Assembly (NCBI GenBank): GCA_019058445.1
Contig: JAHPZA010000006.1
Coordinates: 1,212,220 to 1,276,219 of the forward strand
Reading direction: 5' to 3'
Source: Promethearchaeota archaeon
GTDB lineage: Archaea; Asgardarchaeota; Lokiarchaeia; Sigyniarchaeales; SOKP01
DNA: 64,000 nt
The notes beneath the pieces were generated by a model, which was not told where the DNA came from, searched no databases, and saw nothing but the letters and a program-made list of their open reading frames with translations. Positions 17,819 to 27,640 of the stretch are shown here, piece by piece (positions within the stretch are counted from its first letter, which is position 1; each line of letters opens with the position of its first letter). A program made the position numbers and the translations under genes.

Positions 17819-18559
17819 ATGAATCGAAATTTCATAAGTATAGGTCATAGAGGAACTAGAATCATAGATGAAAATACAATATATGCATTTACTAAAGCTA
17901 TGCAATATGGAGCTGAATATATTGAGTTTGATATTCGAAAGACAAAAGATAATCAATTAATTGTTATCCATGACGCGTCTCTTGAAAGAACTACAATGGG
18001 ATCGGGATTAATCAAAAACCTTACATATAATGAAATTAGTAGATATGAGACAAAAAAAAATAATGAGAAGATTCCGCTTTTTTCAGAGGTATTAGATACT
18101 TTTAAGGGCAAAATTAAATTTATGATTGAACTAAAGGCAGAAAATATCAGAAACCAAATATTGGATATAATAATTGATAAAGGATTATTTAATAATTGTA
18201 TATTTAGTGGAAGACGTTTGAACGATATTGTTTTAATTAAAAAAGAATATCCCGAGACTAAAATCTGTTATAATATCACTAAAGGGATAGGATTATCATT
18301 ATCAGAATTATTAACATTTGAGAATCACGCAATAATTAATTATAATTTTGATATGGTAAGTCTAAGATCAAATTTAGTAAGTTCAAAATTTATTGAAATC
18401 TGCCATAAAAATAAAATATTGACCTTATCTTGGGATTTTATTAATTATTCAAATCCATTGGAAAAAATAAAAGAATTAATTAAAAATGGAATTGATGGGA
18501 TTTTATTTGATAATTACCAAAATATCCCTCTTATTAAGGACTGGTTACGAAAAATTTAA
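17819..18559 (+). CDS. Glycerophosphodiester phosphodiesterase
   Basis: A 246-aa GDPD-family enzyme that would hydrolyse glycerophosphodiesters to glycerol phosphate and an alcohol. The metal and catalytic residues are intact: GHRGTR, ENTIYAF, EFDIR, VIHDASLERTT and FMIELKAE. The C-terminal ITLSWD-like strand (ILTLSWDFIN) and GIDGILFDNY also match the family. No signal peptide is seen, so it is cytosolic. In an ether-lipid archaeon the substrate may be lipid-headgroup debris. Its end overlaps the convergent rqcH gene by four bases. Confidence 0.9.
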   Translation: MNRNFISIGHRGTRIIDENTIYAFTKAMQYGAEYIEFDIRKTKDNQLIVIHDASLERTTMGSGLIKNLTYNEISRYETKKNNEKIPLFSEVLDTFKGKIKFMIELKAENIRNQILDIIIDKGLFNNCIFSGRRLNDIVLIKKEYPETKICYNITKGIGLSLSELLTFENHAIINYNFDMVSLRSNLVSSKFIEICHKNKILTLSWDFINYSNPLEKIKELIKNGIDGILFDNYQNIPLIKDWLRKI

Positions 18560-20610
18560 GTTTTTGACCTTAGTACTGATTGCCCAGTTGGAAGATTTAT
18601 AATAATATCATCTAAAGACAATAAGTTAATATATTTTTTATTTTCCTTTCCAGCATTCTCAATAAAGTATTTTTTAATTTGTTTAGCTAATTTTCCGCTA
18701 GTTAATCCCGTTTTAGAGGGTTTTAGTATGAGATTTTTATCCGTATGAGCTTCAATAGCAGTATTCGGTCCGCTTATTATTTTCGGATAAAAATCTTCCC
18801 CATTTTCTTGTCTAGCTCTTTCTATTTTTACCAAATCTAAACCTACTGCTAATTCTGTTTTAACATTCCTAATAAAGTTCTTTTTACCTGTAATCATAAA
18901 AGATCCTTTAGGTAAAAATTCGCCTGAAGGGGGGCTTTTGGATACTTGAGATGGATTAACGAAAAACACGTCAACTACCCCCCATGTCTCTTTCCATGCT
19001 TTAGAAAAACATGCTGTAAAAATCGCAGCTTCTTGAATAGTTGTTTTAGGGATTATCTTATTCTCCTGATTTTTTATAACTGTTAATGGAGAACCCGGAA
19101 AAATGGTATGAAAGGCAAGATCATTTGATTCTAAGTATTTTTTGAAAACTATCTCGTTAGAAGTCGCATCTCTACCAGCAATTACTAAAAATCCATCAGA
19201 AGATTCAAACCATCGAAATTTTTCATACCATTTTTTTTTCGGTTTTTTAATTAAATAATTGATGTTTAATTCTATTGATTCTTTTTGAGTTGTTAATTGG
19301 TCTATTTTAGCTCTTGTCTTTTCAATTGCAGGTATAGTCCCTTTAATTTTTTTATCTGCTTTTTTTCCTTTAGAATAAATTAAATTAGCGTTTTCTCCTA
19401 GACTTTTTTTTAAATCTAAATAAAGTTCATTATCATTTATGTTTATTAAAAGCTGTTGTGTAGGAGGAATTATTTTATTGAAAAATTTAGAGCCTTCAAT
19501 CTTATTGAGCTTGGCTTGTTCTAATTTCTCATTTATTTGGCTCCATGAATATCCTTTAGATTTTGCAGAAAGGATTACTTCAAGTAAATTTTCTAGAGAT
19601 TTGAAATGTTCATAGATTAAATCCCCTTGTTTGTAGTAGTTGTTCTTTTTTACTTTTAATTCCTCTAGATACTCAAGCTGATTTTTTAATATTTTTTCAT
19701 TTGCCTTAATTTGTTCATTAATTTGCAAATCTTGAGGAGTAATAATCATTTCTGAATCAAATCTTGAAAAATATTCATCCACTGCTTCATTAAATGAGTT
19801 AAAATATCGTTTTTGATATTTTTGGAAAACATGTAATTCAAAAGGCAGTACTGCTATTTCTTTTTTATCATCAATAACAATATGAGCATTGATATTTCCA
19901 AAAAGTAATTGATTTCTCACATTTTTAAATGATTTAAATAGAATATCAATTTCTGAATTAGCCAGGTTGTTTCCGGGAGAGTCCTTCTTAATACCAGCTC
20001 TAAAACAAATTTCTTCACTATATAGTCCGGAAATATTTATATTTCTTGCCAGTATTCTTACTATTTCTGAATCAGAATCTCTAATTAATTGTGTAAATTC
20101 TTCTTGATTTATTGTTAAAAAATCTTCTCCTCTTGATGGTGGAAACTTATATTCTTTACCTGGTAATATATCTCTATCTTTAAATTTTCTATATCTTTTA
20201 CCTACTTTTAAGATATTTTGATCATCTAAAAGAAGAAAATTCCCCTTATTAAAAAGTTCAATAATGAATTTCCAAGATCCCCCATCAATATTACTTAGCT
20301 CAATGATAATAATTCTATCTAAACTATGTTGAGAAATACTTATGATTCGTCTATTTTTCAGCATTTTCCTTAGAGACATAATGTATTGAGAAGGATAATT
20401 TGGAATAGGGTAGTCAAAATCAGTAAGATTTATCCGCGAATCATTTTTTATAATGAGATTTCTACGACCTTGAGTAGTATTTATTTTTAAGATCAATAAA
20501 TCTTCAATTTCATATACATTTAATATCTTCCCTTGGGATAAATTTGCATCTAATTCCTTAACAATTGTATATACATCAAAGTTTGAAAATGTTTTATATT
20601 TCTTTGTCAT
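18556..20610 (-). CDS. rqcH: Ribosome quality-control protein RqcH/NEMF (NFACT family)
   Basis: A 684-aa archaeal homologue of Rqc2/NEMF/Tae2, which binds obstructed large ribosomal subunits carrying peptidyl-tRNA. Order of parts: NFACT-N (from TIVKELDANLSQGKILNVYE), helix-hairpin region, long coiled coil (about 300-440), then NFACT-R with YEKFRWFESSDGFLVIAGRDATSNE and DLAFHTIFPGSPLTVIKN. The conserved DR-type residues needed for tRNA binding fall in GRDATSNE. Length is normal for archaeal members. It is convergent with the GDPD gene. Confidence 0.93.
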   Translation of the reverse strand: MTKKYKTFSNFDVYTIVKELDANLSQGKILNVYEIEDLLILKINTTQGRRNLIIKNDSRINLTDFDYPIPNYPSQYIMSLRKMLKNRRIISISQHSLDRIIIIELSNIDGGSWKFIIELFNKGNFLLLDDQNILKVGKRYRKFKDRDILPGKEYKFPPSRGEDFLTINQEEFTQLIRDSDSEIVRILARNINISGLYSEEICFRAGIKKDSPGNNLANSEIDILFKSFKNVRNQLLFGNINAHIVIDDKKEIAVLPFELHVFQKYQKRYFNSFNEAVDEYFSRFDSEMIITPQDLQINEQIKANEKILKNQLEYLEELKVKKNNYYKQGDLIYEHFKSLENLLEVILSAKSKGYSWSQINEKLEQAKLNKIEGSKFFNKIIPPTQQLLININDNELYLDLKKSLGENANLIYSKGKKADKKIKGTIPAIEKTRAKIDQLTTQKESIELNINYLIKKPKKKWYEKFRWFESSDGFLVIAGRDATSNEIVFKKYLESNDLAFHTIFPGSPLTVIKNQENKIIPKTTIQEAAIFTACFSKAWKETWGVVDVFFVNPSQVSKSPPSGEFLPKGSFMITGKKNFIRNVKTELAVGLDLVKIERARQENGEDFYPKIISGPNTAIEAHTDKNLILKPSKTGLTSGKLAKQIKKYFIENAGKENKKYINLLSLDDIIINLPTGQSVLRSKT

Positions 20611-20752
20611 TTCTGCTTTACTCTATTATTCAAGATATATAGTTTATTAAAATTATAAATATTTCACATTCCTTTGCTATCTGAAAATGTTATTAAGTGT
20701 TTTAATTTTATAATATTAATTTTAATAATAATAATAATTTATAATAATAATT

Positions 20753-21190
20753 ATGGCGTCTAAGAAAAAGCGTGCAAAGAAAAAGGTAGATGTCAGAAAA
20801 AAAAGGTCAAAATTGATAAAAGAAAGACAAAAGGAACGTCCCTCAGAAGATATTCAATTCGAGAAAAAAAGAGCGAAAACTGAAAAAGAAGAAGCTTTAG
20901 AGATTAGATTAGCAAAAGAGACAAAATTATATTGGGTAAGGGCAATAACTGGGGCGTTATGCGGATTTATTGGCGTTCAAATTTTTGGTTTAATAAGTTG
21001 GCCTTTATTTATTTGGATGTTAGCATTTTGGTTTGGGTTTCCTTTTTTTGTTAGTTTTATTATCTTTAGGTATGAATATGATAAAGAAGAGTGGAGCTGG
21101 AAGAATATCATAATGCCCGGTATTGGAATATATTTCTTCTTATTTATGATTGTTGCAATAATTATGTATACTCTACAAAAAACACCATAA
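20753..21190 (+). CDS. Small membrane protein with lysine-rich N-terminal tail
   Basis: A 145-aa protein, not recognised. The first 55 residues are almost wholly charged (ASKKKRAKKKVDVRKKRSK and similar), followed by two closely spaced membrane helices (about 66-103, AITGALCGFIGVQIFGLI and PLFIWMLAFWFGFPFFVSF) and a third at 120-140 (GIGIYFFLFMIVAIIMY). The basic tail could contact ribosomes or acidic lipids. It is divergent from rqcH and ends six bases before the convergent pyrI gene. Confidence 0.55.
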   Translation: MASKKKRAKKKVDVRKKRSKLIKERQKERPSEDIQFEKKRAKTEKEEALEIRLAKETKLYWVRAITGALCGFIGVQIFGLISWPLFIWMLAFWFGFPFFVSFIIFRYEYDKEEWSWKNIIMPGIGIYFFLFMIVAIIMYTLQKTP

Positions 21191-21196
21191 ATCTTA

Positions 21197-21703
21197 TTAT
21201 ATTTGTATTCTTTGCTTTACTTTTTTTTCTTTTTTCTCCTTTGAGGCAAAAATAATTTCGTCTAGTTTATAGATCCTATCACAGTATACACACTGAATCT
21301 TCAAAGGTTTCTCTTCTAGAACAAGAAATTCACTAGAAATCGGCTCTTTTTGTGAATTGACGATACATGTGGTATTCTGGCATAAAATTAATTTTTTAAT
21401 TAATTTTGGAAGTTTTACCTTAATCTTTTCAATTACTTTATAGTCATCAATTAAAGAGATGGTAGCATTTGGAGAGAGGATTGAAATCTGTTGCATCTGT
21501 ATTTCATTCAAAAACACTCCCTCTATTTTGATAATGTCTTTTTTATTATATTTTTTTGAGGGAACATTTACACCAATTGTCATTAAATTTGGGGACTCAT
21601 CAAGGTTCGTTAGATTTAGAATAGTTAATGCATAACCTGCATCGATATGATCAATAACAGTACCTTTATGAATTCTTTCGATTTTTAATTTATCTTCAGA
21701 CAT
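21197..21703 (-). CDS. pyrI: Aspartate carbamoyltransferase regulatory chain
   Basis: A 168-aa PyrI: N-terminal allosteric domain (KIERIHKGTVIDHIDAGYAL ... MTIGVNVPSKKYNKKDIIKIEG) and C-terminal zinc domain with CQNTTC and CVYC supplying the four zinc ligands. PyrI carries nucleotide-mediated feedback to the PyrB catalytic subunit of pyrimidine synthesis. No pyrB is present in this window, so the two chains are encoded apart here, unlike the usual pyrBI operon. It lies 32 bp after the kinase-like membrane-protein gene. Confidence 0.93.
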   Translation of the reverse strand: MSEDKLKIERIHKGTVIDHIDAGYALTILNLTNLDESPNLMTIGVNVPSKKYNKKDIIKIEGVFLNEIQMQQISILSPNATISLIDDYKVIEKIKVKLPKLIKKLILCQNTTCIVNSQKEPISSEFLVLEEKPLKIQCVYCDRIYKLDEIIFASKEKKEKKVKQRIQI

Positions 21704-21735
21704 ATCCTTATAATTCTTTACTTCTTTATAAGAGA

Positions 21736-22812
21736 TTATTCAATAAGAATTGTAATAAAAAATAATACTGTTGATAGTATAAAAATATATGTTAAATTAT
21801 CATCAATTTCTAAATCTAAATAATCTAATATACCAATAATGGCAGAGCCGATTAATGGTAACACTAAAAAGCCTAAGGGACTTATTTCATAAAATTCACT
21901 TAAAATAATCAGTATTATAATTCCTGATAAAAATGCGATAATCATTCCAGCAAATAATCCTATATAGGTCTTGTTTGTAGATCTAATATACTTATATTTA
22001 TCTCCAACAGTTCTTCCTATCAAATTTGAAGCGATATCTCCAAATATTGCCATTGTCATTGAGGTGCAAATAACAAAAGGTCCAATAGGCTGGAATAAGC
22101 CGTATAAAATTATTATCGAAAAACAACCAACAGCCATAGATATTTGGGGCCCCAATCTCATGTGCAATTCTTTTTCACGCAAAATTTGATTAACAGGTTT
22201 TAAAGGATAAATCTCAGGTTTTAAAATTCTTACGAAATCAGCAGTGAGAAGTCCGATTAATGAAATACTTACTAAAAATACTACCAGATATTGGGTAAAA
22301 ATCATAGGATTTTTTTCTATTGTATAAATCGAAAAAAATAGATCTGAGAAAAACTCGGGAAAAAAATTTAAGAGGTATACGAAAAAGTTTTTAACTAAAA
22401 ATCCTAAAGTAAAATAGAACAGAATAATGGCCAACACAACCAAATGGGTCAATTTTCTATAAAAATCATATTTTAATGGTAATATTTTTAGAGGAGAGGG
22501 TTCATAATCTTTTCTATTTCTCATTTTTCTTTTTTCATGTACAATTAAGAGATAAAAAATGGGCAGAAATACTATAATAAAACCTAACAATAAGATATCA
22601 AAGGGAAATACAATAAAACTGATTGTAAATGGGAAAAAAAAACTAACTATTAAAAAATTTAGAGTAATTGATAAAATAAAGACTATTGAAATGGTAATAT
22701 TATTGAAAAATGCTTTAATTTCACCTTTTTTTCTTGCTATAAAGGAAATCTTCAACATAATTAAACCATATAAGTATAAGATACTCAGAATCAAAAAAGA
22801 GATTAAATTCAC
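21736..22812 (-). CDS. Dolichol/phytol-kinase-like integral membrane enzyme
   Basis: A 358-aa polytopic membrane protein (about nine hydrophobic segments) of the CTP-dependent dolichol kinase / DGK1 / phytol kinase group. Diagnostic parts are YDFYRKLTHLVVLA, the FGDIASNLIGRTVGDKYKYI nucleotide motif, and NKTYIGLFAGMI (NKT.eGs.ag in the family). It probably phosphorylates an isoprenoid alcohol used for lipid recycling or glycosylation. It precedes pyrI on the same strand, but no functional link is evident. Confidence 0.82.
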   Translation of the reverse strand: MNLISFLILSILYLYGLIMLKISFIARKKGEIKAFFNNITISIVFILSITLNFLIVSFFFPFTISFIVFPFDILLLGFIIVFLPIFYLLIVHEKRKMRNRKDYEPSPLKILPLKYDFYRKLTHLVVLAIILFYFTLGFLVKNFFVYLLNFFPEFFSDLFFSIYTIEKNPMIFTQYLVVFLVSISLIGLLTADFVRILKPEIYPLKPVNQILREKELHMRLGPQISMAVGCFSIIILYGLFQPIGPFVICTSMTMAIFGDIASNLIGRTVGDKYKYIRSTNKTYIGLFAGMIIAFLSGIIILIILSEFYEISPLGFLVLPLIGSAIIGILDYLDLEIDDNLTYIFILSTVLFFITILIE

Positions 22813-22920
22813 TAAGAACCAGACTCTTAATAGTATATATATTTAAATTGTATCTTTAATATTAAGATTTTCTTTAAATTTGGAATTAAAAATTGAAAAA
22901 AAAATTAAAAAAAGAATTGT

Positions 22921-24321
22921 TTAAAATTGAGATTCATCTATATTTGGCATTTCGGGAGAGGCTAAAGCTTTCTCGATATCCTCAGCCGGTAGTTCATAGT
23001 CTTCTAAATCTCCAGTCATATATTCTTTATAAGCTAATAGATCAAAATAACCATGTCCACTGAAATTAAACAATATTACTTTCTTCTCATTGTTTTCTTT
23101 AGCTTTTAAAGCTTGATCAATCGTTTCTTTAACTGCATGAGCGGTCTCAGGGGCAGGAATTATTCCCTCACATTTAGCAAATCTAATTCCTGATGCTATC
23201 ACTTCAGTTTGATGGTGCATTGTTGCTGACATTACCTTATTATTGGTTAAAATTGAAACAATGGGAGCAATCCCATGATATCTTAATCCACCTGCATGTA
23301 TTGGGCTAGGAATGAAAGTGTGACCTAAAGTATGCATTTTTGCAATGGGACCTTTCATTGATGTATCCCCAAAATCCCATCGATACTGTCCTTTACAAAC
23401 ACTAGGACATGCTCTTGGTTCTACACCAATTATTTCCAAGTCTGGGAGAATTCCATGTAATTTATCTCTAGCAAAAGGAAGCATTAAACCTGCAAAGTTA
23501 GAACCGCCTCCCATGCAACCAATTACAATATCAGGTTTAACTCCTACTTTATTGAGTTGAATTTTTGCCTCTTGTCCTACAATTGTTTGATGTAATAAAA
23601 CAAAATTTACGACACTTCCAAGAGAATATCTTATTTTATCACTTCTCATGCTATGCTCAACAGCTTCTGAGATAGCAATTCCTAAACTACCAGGGTGCTC
23701 AGGATCTTTTTCGAAAAACATTTTTCCAGATTCTGTAAACCTAGAGGGACTTGCGTGAACTTCAGCATCGTAAGCTCGCATCAAAATCTTTCTACCTGGT
23801 TTTTGAATAAAACTTGCTCTGACCATGTAGACAGTACAATTTAGTCCAAATAAATTACATCCAAAAGAAAGTCCTGAACCCCATTGTCCAGCTCCTGTTT
23901 CTGTTACTAATTCTTCAAGTCCATCCCTCTTTGCATAATATGCTTGAGCTAAGGCAGTATTAGGTTTATGAGAGCCCGTTGGAGAATAGGATTCATTTTT
24001 ATAATAGATCTGTATATTATCTCCTTCAATTCCTAGCTCTTTCTCTAAACCTAATGCACGATGGAGTGGACTTGGTCTATATGTTTTTGCATAAATTTCC
24101 CTCAATTCATTAGGAATGGGTATTAGAGGCTCTTGAGATACTTCCTGCAAGACGCATTCTTTTGGAAATATTGCAAATGCCAGTTCTGGTGGTGCTGGTT
24201 TCCCATCCATTGGATTAACTAAGGGCGTCATAGGGGATGGTAAATCTGGTAATATATTTATCCATTCCTTTGGTACCTCATTGGGTTGTAATAATATCCT
24301 AGAATTAAAATAATCCACCAT
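22921..24321 (-). CDS. trpB2: Tryptophan synthase beta chain, TrpB2 type
   Basis: A 466-aa PLP enzyme of the TrpB2 branch, longer than TrpB1 by an N-terminal extension. The PLP lysine lies in GSHKPNTALAQ, substrate loop in ETGAGQWGSG, and phosphate-binding glycines in GCMGGGSNFAG; the RPSPLHRALGLEKELG segment is typical of TrpB2. It converts indole and serine to tryptophan, often working without TrpA. No other trp genes are nearby. The leader upstream (24322-24628) holds a GC-rich repeat that could be regulatory. Confidence 0.93.
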   Translation of the reverse strand: MVDYFNSRILLQPNEVPKEWINILPDLPSPMTPLVNPMDGKPAPPELAFAIFPKECVLQEVSQEPLIPIPNELREIYAKTYRPSPLHRALGLEKELGIEGDNIQIYYKNESYSPTGSHKPNTALAQAYYAKRDGLEELVTETGAGQWGSGLSFGCNLFGLNCTVYMVRASFIQKPGRKILMRAYDAEVHASPSRFTESGKMFFEKDPEHPGSLGIAISEAVEHSMRSDKIRYSLGSVVNFVLLHQTIVGQEAKIQLNKVGVKPDIVIGCMGGGSNFAGLMLPFARDKLHGILPDLEIIGVEPRACPSVCKGQYRWDFGDTSMKGPIAKMHTLGHTFIPSPIHAGGLRYHGIAPIVSILTNNKVMSATMHHQTEVIASGIRFAKCEGIIPAPETAHAVKETIDQALKAKENNEKKVILFNFSGHGYFDLLAYKEYMTGDLEDYELPAEDIEKALASPEMPNIDESQF

Positions 24322-24628
24322 TTTAATTACCTTATCTTATTTTTTTAGCACATTTTTAATGTGTTTCATCTTAATTTTGGAAATCAAAATCAGTAATGCA
24401 CTATTAATATTTTTAGTAAAATTGTATAATCGAGAATTACTTTTAAAAGAAGAAAGATTTCATGGTTTAATCCAATGCAAAGGCGTTATCGCCAACGCCA
24501 AGGCCACTGCCAACGCCAAGCCCAATTATTTACAGTTGCCATTATAGCTAAACCATATCATAGAAAATTATTAAGATGATTTATTTATCAAGGTTTAAAA
24601 AGTTAATTAATTTCTATCTCAAAACTAA
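24322..24628. other. trpB2 upstream region with GC-rich short repeat
   Basis: 307 bases between the Roadblock gene and trpB2, both on the minus strand. No supported ORF. It holds a GC-rich repeat cluster at 24482-24520 in otherwise AT-rich sequence, described separately, and typical AT-rich promoter-like sequence just before trpB2 (about 24340-24360). Confidence 0.4.
24491..24520. repeat. 12-bp direct repeat GCCAACGCCAAG x2 with hairpin
   Basis: GCCAACGCCAAG occurs at 24491-24502 and again at 24509-24520, separated by GCCACT. Just before it GGCGTT (24482-24487) and AACGCC (24494-24499) form an inverted repeat. The block is about 70% G+C against roughly 30% around it. It lies in the leader side of trpB2, about 170 bp from its start. 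Confidence 0.6.
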
Positions 24629-25015
24629 TTATCGACCCTCAAAAATCTTATATAAATTTTTCGCCGCGATTCTCATTACTTTCACAGTTTTCATTAAAGT
24701 GTCAATCATCGTGCCAGCACATACAATAACTAACCTCCCTGCATTTGAAATAACAATATACCCATCCTGTGCTCGCACTATAATTTCACTTAAATCTTCT
24801 TGAAACAAACTCTGAATTGTTGACCGCCCTGTCATCAATAATGCAGATGCGAGCCCACAAAATTGATCACCATCAACATGATATTGTGGTAAAGCACTAA
24901 ACGCTATTTGATACCCCTCTTGTGAAACTAACGCTATCGCTTCAATATCAGCATTAGATGTGATAAACGTAATTTGTGGGCTGATCTTCTCAATATCAGA
25001 CTGATCTATTCCCAA
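24629..25015 (-). CDS. Roadblock/LC7-domain protein
   Basis: A 128-aa single-domain Roadblock/LC7 protein. The fold order is visible: N-terminal helix, ADIEAIALVSQEGYQIAFSA strands, the long helix QFCGLASALLMTGRSTIQSLF, then LSEIIVRAQDGYIVISNAG and LVIVCAG strands and a final helix. Roadblock proteins act as dimeric scaffolds or regulators of Ras-like GTPases. Start is TTG at 25015. It is slightly richer in G+C than its neighbours. It is divergent from the two giant proteins across a 309-bp region, which hints at a shared GTPase-linked role (inference). Confidence 0.88.
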   Translation of the reverse strand: MGIDQSDIEKISPQITFITSNADIEAIALVSQEGYQIAFSALPQYHVDGDQFCGLASALLMTGRSTIQSLFQEDLSEIIVRAQDGYIVISNAGRLVIVCAGTMIDTLMKTVKVMRIAAKNLYKIFEGR

Positions 25016-25324
25016 GTCACTTCCGAACTGGATGTTGTACCACCTTTTGACTAATTTTATCAGAGATATTATTTAAGTGAAAATTAAGTAACATTAGTTG
25101 TTATTAATATTATAAAATTTAATATTAAAAATCTTATTTATTTGATTTTGATTAATTCTCGCAAAAAATTTGAATCCCCTAGAAAAAAAGGAGTAAAGGT
25201 AATAACCTTAAATTTCTTTTAAATCTTACAAAGGTTTAAAATAAAAATCCATTTTTTTTATAGTAGTTAGCAAAAAGATATTTTGAAAATTGTTTAAAAT
25301 TTATAAGAAAATAAAGTATACTAA
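25016..25324. promoter_or_regulatory. Divergent promoter region, Roadblock gene versus giant-protein pair
   Basis: 309 bases without an ORF between two divergent transcription units. Near the plus-strand start, TTTAAAATTTATAAG (about 25292-25306) is a good archaeal TATA-type element lying about 20-25 nt before the TTG start at 25325, implying a leaderless message. Candidate TATA elements for the minus-strand Roadblock gene lie near 25040-25075. No further repeats seen. Confidence 0.4.
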
Positions 25325-27640
25325 TTGAATAGCATAATGATAACTACAAGAGAGTCAATTAATTATCAATTTTCATTAATTTTTGGATATTCCTCTCCAA
25401 ATGATATAATTGTAGGAGATGTTATAGGACCGGGTAAGTTGACAAAAAAGAGAGTAAAAGAGCTCTCTCTGTCAGTTATCCAATTCTTAAGGATGTATAA
25501 TGCTATGTTAAGAGATTACACAGGATCTGAAGTTTTTTCCATTGAATTTGAGTTGTATAATATAGATGAGAGTGCTCAGATAAATATTTATCCAAAATCT
25601 ATGATTCTAATTCCAGGCCAATATAAAGACTGCGAAAGTTTACTACTTGCTTTAAAACCTGAAACAGGTTTTTTAAATACTCACAATTCGAGAGAGGATA
25701 TTGATAAGATCAGTGAATTATTTTATGAAGTAGAGGAATATAGTAATCGTCCTGACTTGGTGAAAGAAGAAAAGGAACAAATTTTTAATAGGTTTGCATC
25801 TAGATTTAGTAAAAAGCTTTTTGGAGATTTAATTGAAGATAAATGGAATAAAAAATTGGTTGGTTTAAGTGAATCGCTTCCAACAGAAAAAGAAATGTTA
25901 AATACCTTCGCTACATTAAAATCCAAATTCGAAATTCTGTGGTATAAAAGACCGTATGAAATTAAAATATTAAATCCTAAATTCGACAGGTTAAAAACAC
26001 CATTTGAGAGGCAATCTGCTGTTGATCATTTAAAATTTTCAATATCAGAACCCAGTGCGAACTTTGTAATCGAAAATACACTAAAACTGGGAACTAATCT
26101 TATAAATCTCGCGAACACTGGAACAATTGATGAATCCCAAGATGAGATTATTTCTTATTTAATCAATCATATTGAAGAAAAATTAAAAATTATAACTATC
26201 CCAAATACTGCAGAATGGGTGATTAATGAAGTTTATAAAATTTTAGCAGATTTGGAAAGCTTCTTAAATAAATATATCGATTATTCTATGAATTTCCTTA
26301 GCACGGGAGATATGGGAAGCTTATCAGATCTTTTAGAAAAGTATAAGCTATTCTTTATCGAAAAAGGCCAATTAGAAAATGAAAATTTCGAAGAAATTTG
26401 CAACATTGCAATTAAATCTATTGAAAATACCTTCATTCAAAAAGAAAATTTGCGTGTAGTAGATTTAAATTCTGTAATTTTTTATTTTTCAGAAGTGATT
26501 AAAAACAGCTTAAAGGCGATTAAGAAAGCTTTACCTAAATATTTTTCTCGAAGAAGATTAAAAACTTTGACGACTGTTTTCATTAATAAAATAAAACAGA
26601 TTTTTGATAAAGAGCAAAAACCTGCTAAAAACTTAGGAAATAAGTTTATGGAAAAATTTAATACCTTTCTTTTTAATCAAATTGAAATAAATCCAATAAT
26701 GTTATCAAAAAGTATTAAATTTAATGAGAAAACCCTAATAAAAGCATTTAAAAATCTAATAAATCAAAACCTTGATTATTTTTTTGATACTATTGAATTA
26801 AATATTAGTGACTTAGTGTCATTTGCAGAAGTATTGATGGAGAATGATCCAAATATTATACAAATCCATATTGAAAAATTTAAAAAATTTTCAAACGAAC
26901 TCCACTATCTCTTAAGCTACCTTTTGAGATATAGCACAATTAATCGTTATTTGAAGGAGGAACCTGATAACGAGATTTCAGATCCAGTTACATTTGCTAA
27001 TAGATTTCATCGATTCTTAGAGAAGAGGATAGGGGGCATTAATTTGGAATGGAAAACCTATATTTTAGATTGGATTAAGGATTATGGCAAGAAATTTTTA
27101 AGATTAACTGACGAGAAACAATGGTCTCTAGAAGAGATTTATAAAGATTTTATCAAATATTTTGAGGATAGAGAGCATAAAGAACAGCAAACAGAAATGT
27201 TTCTAAAATTTCTTGATGGTTATATTGCTCAAATATCAAACGTGGAAGAAAAGAGTTATTTAATTGAATTTTTCAAGCAGTATGAATTTTGTAACACAAT
27301 TAAAATGGAATTTCCAAAATATATAAAGCAAATCATTGAAAAAGAAATTATTACACTGAATCCCGAATATGAGCAGCATATACCTCTTAGTTATTTTAAA
27401 TTAGATGATGATGATACTTTCTATAATTATTTAAAAGAGATGGAGTTGAAATATTTCTCAAAACTAATTCCTAGACCATTAACTTTAATCTTAAAACATA
27501 ATTTAACAAATGAAGAGAGAGAACTATTTAAAGCAGATTTATTTCATGTATTGAATTTTAGATTTTGGTCGAATAATTTTAAGAGTGATATTTCCGATAA
27601 TTTTCAAGAAGTATATAGGGAGTGGGTGAAAGAATTATGA
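25325..27640 (+). CDS. Giant helical protein A, unrecognised
   Basis: A 771-aa protein I do not recognise. The first ~100 residues alternate strands and helices (NYQFSLIFGYSSPNDIIVG, then a long helix, then VFSIEFELYNIDESAQINIYP), which could be a small sensor or longin-like domain. The rest is almost all amphipathic helix without heptad coiled-coil character, resembling helical-repeat or tether-type proteins. No membrane helix, no ATPase motif, very few Cys. Start is TTG at 25325, or ATG at 25337. Its 3' end overlaps the next gene by 19 bases, so the two are translationally coupled and probably form a complex. Confidence 0.6.
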   Translation: MNSIMITTRESINYQFSLIFGYSSPNDIIVGDVIGPGKLTKKRVKELSLSVIQFLRMYNAMLRDYTGSEVFSIEFELYNIDESAQINIYPKSMILIPGQYKDCESLLLALKPETGFLNTHNSREDIDKISELFYEVEEYSNRPDLVKEEKEQIFNRFASRFSKKLFGDLIEDKWNKKLVGLSESLPTEKEMLNTFATLKSKFEILWYKRPYEIKILNPKFDRLKTPFERQSAVDHLKFSISEPSANFVIENTLKLGTNLINLANTGTIDESQDEIISYLINHIEEKLKIITIPNTAEWVINEVYKILADLESFLNKYIDYSMNFLSTGDMGSLSDLLEKYKLFFIEKGQLENENFEEICNIAIKSIENTFIQKENLRVVDLNSVIFYFSEVIKNSLKAIKKALPKYFSRRRLKTLTTVFINKIKQIFDKEQKPAKNLGNKFMEKFNTFLFNQIEINPIMLSKSIKFNEKTLIKAFKNLINQNLDYFFDTIELNISDLVSFAEVLMENDPNIIQIHIEKFKKFSNELHYLLSYLLRYSTINRYLKEEPDNEISDPVTFANRFHRFLEKRIGGINLEWKTYILDWIKDYGKKFLRLTDEKQWSLEEIYKDFIKYFEDREHKEQQTEMFLKFLDGYIAQISNVEEKSYLIEFFKQYEFCNTIKMEFPKYIKQIIEKEIITLNPEYEQHIPLSYFKLDDDDTFYNYLKEMELKYFSKLIPRPLTLILKHNLTNEERELFKADLFHVLNFRFWSNNFKSDISDNFQEVYREWVKEL

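Noticed and set aside
22559..22846. Plus-strand ORF opposite the dolichol-kinase-like gene
   Set aside because: The minus strand has a well-supported membrane enzyme; this is a shadow frame.
24359..24547. A 62-codon plus-strand ORF containing ANAKATANAKPN, considered as a trp-type leader peptide
   Set aside because: It is on the strand opposite trpB2, has no Trp codons and arises from the short repeat.
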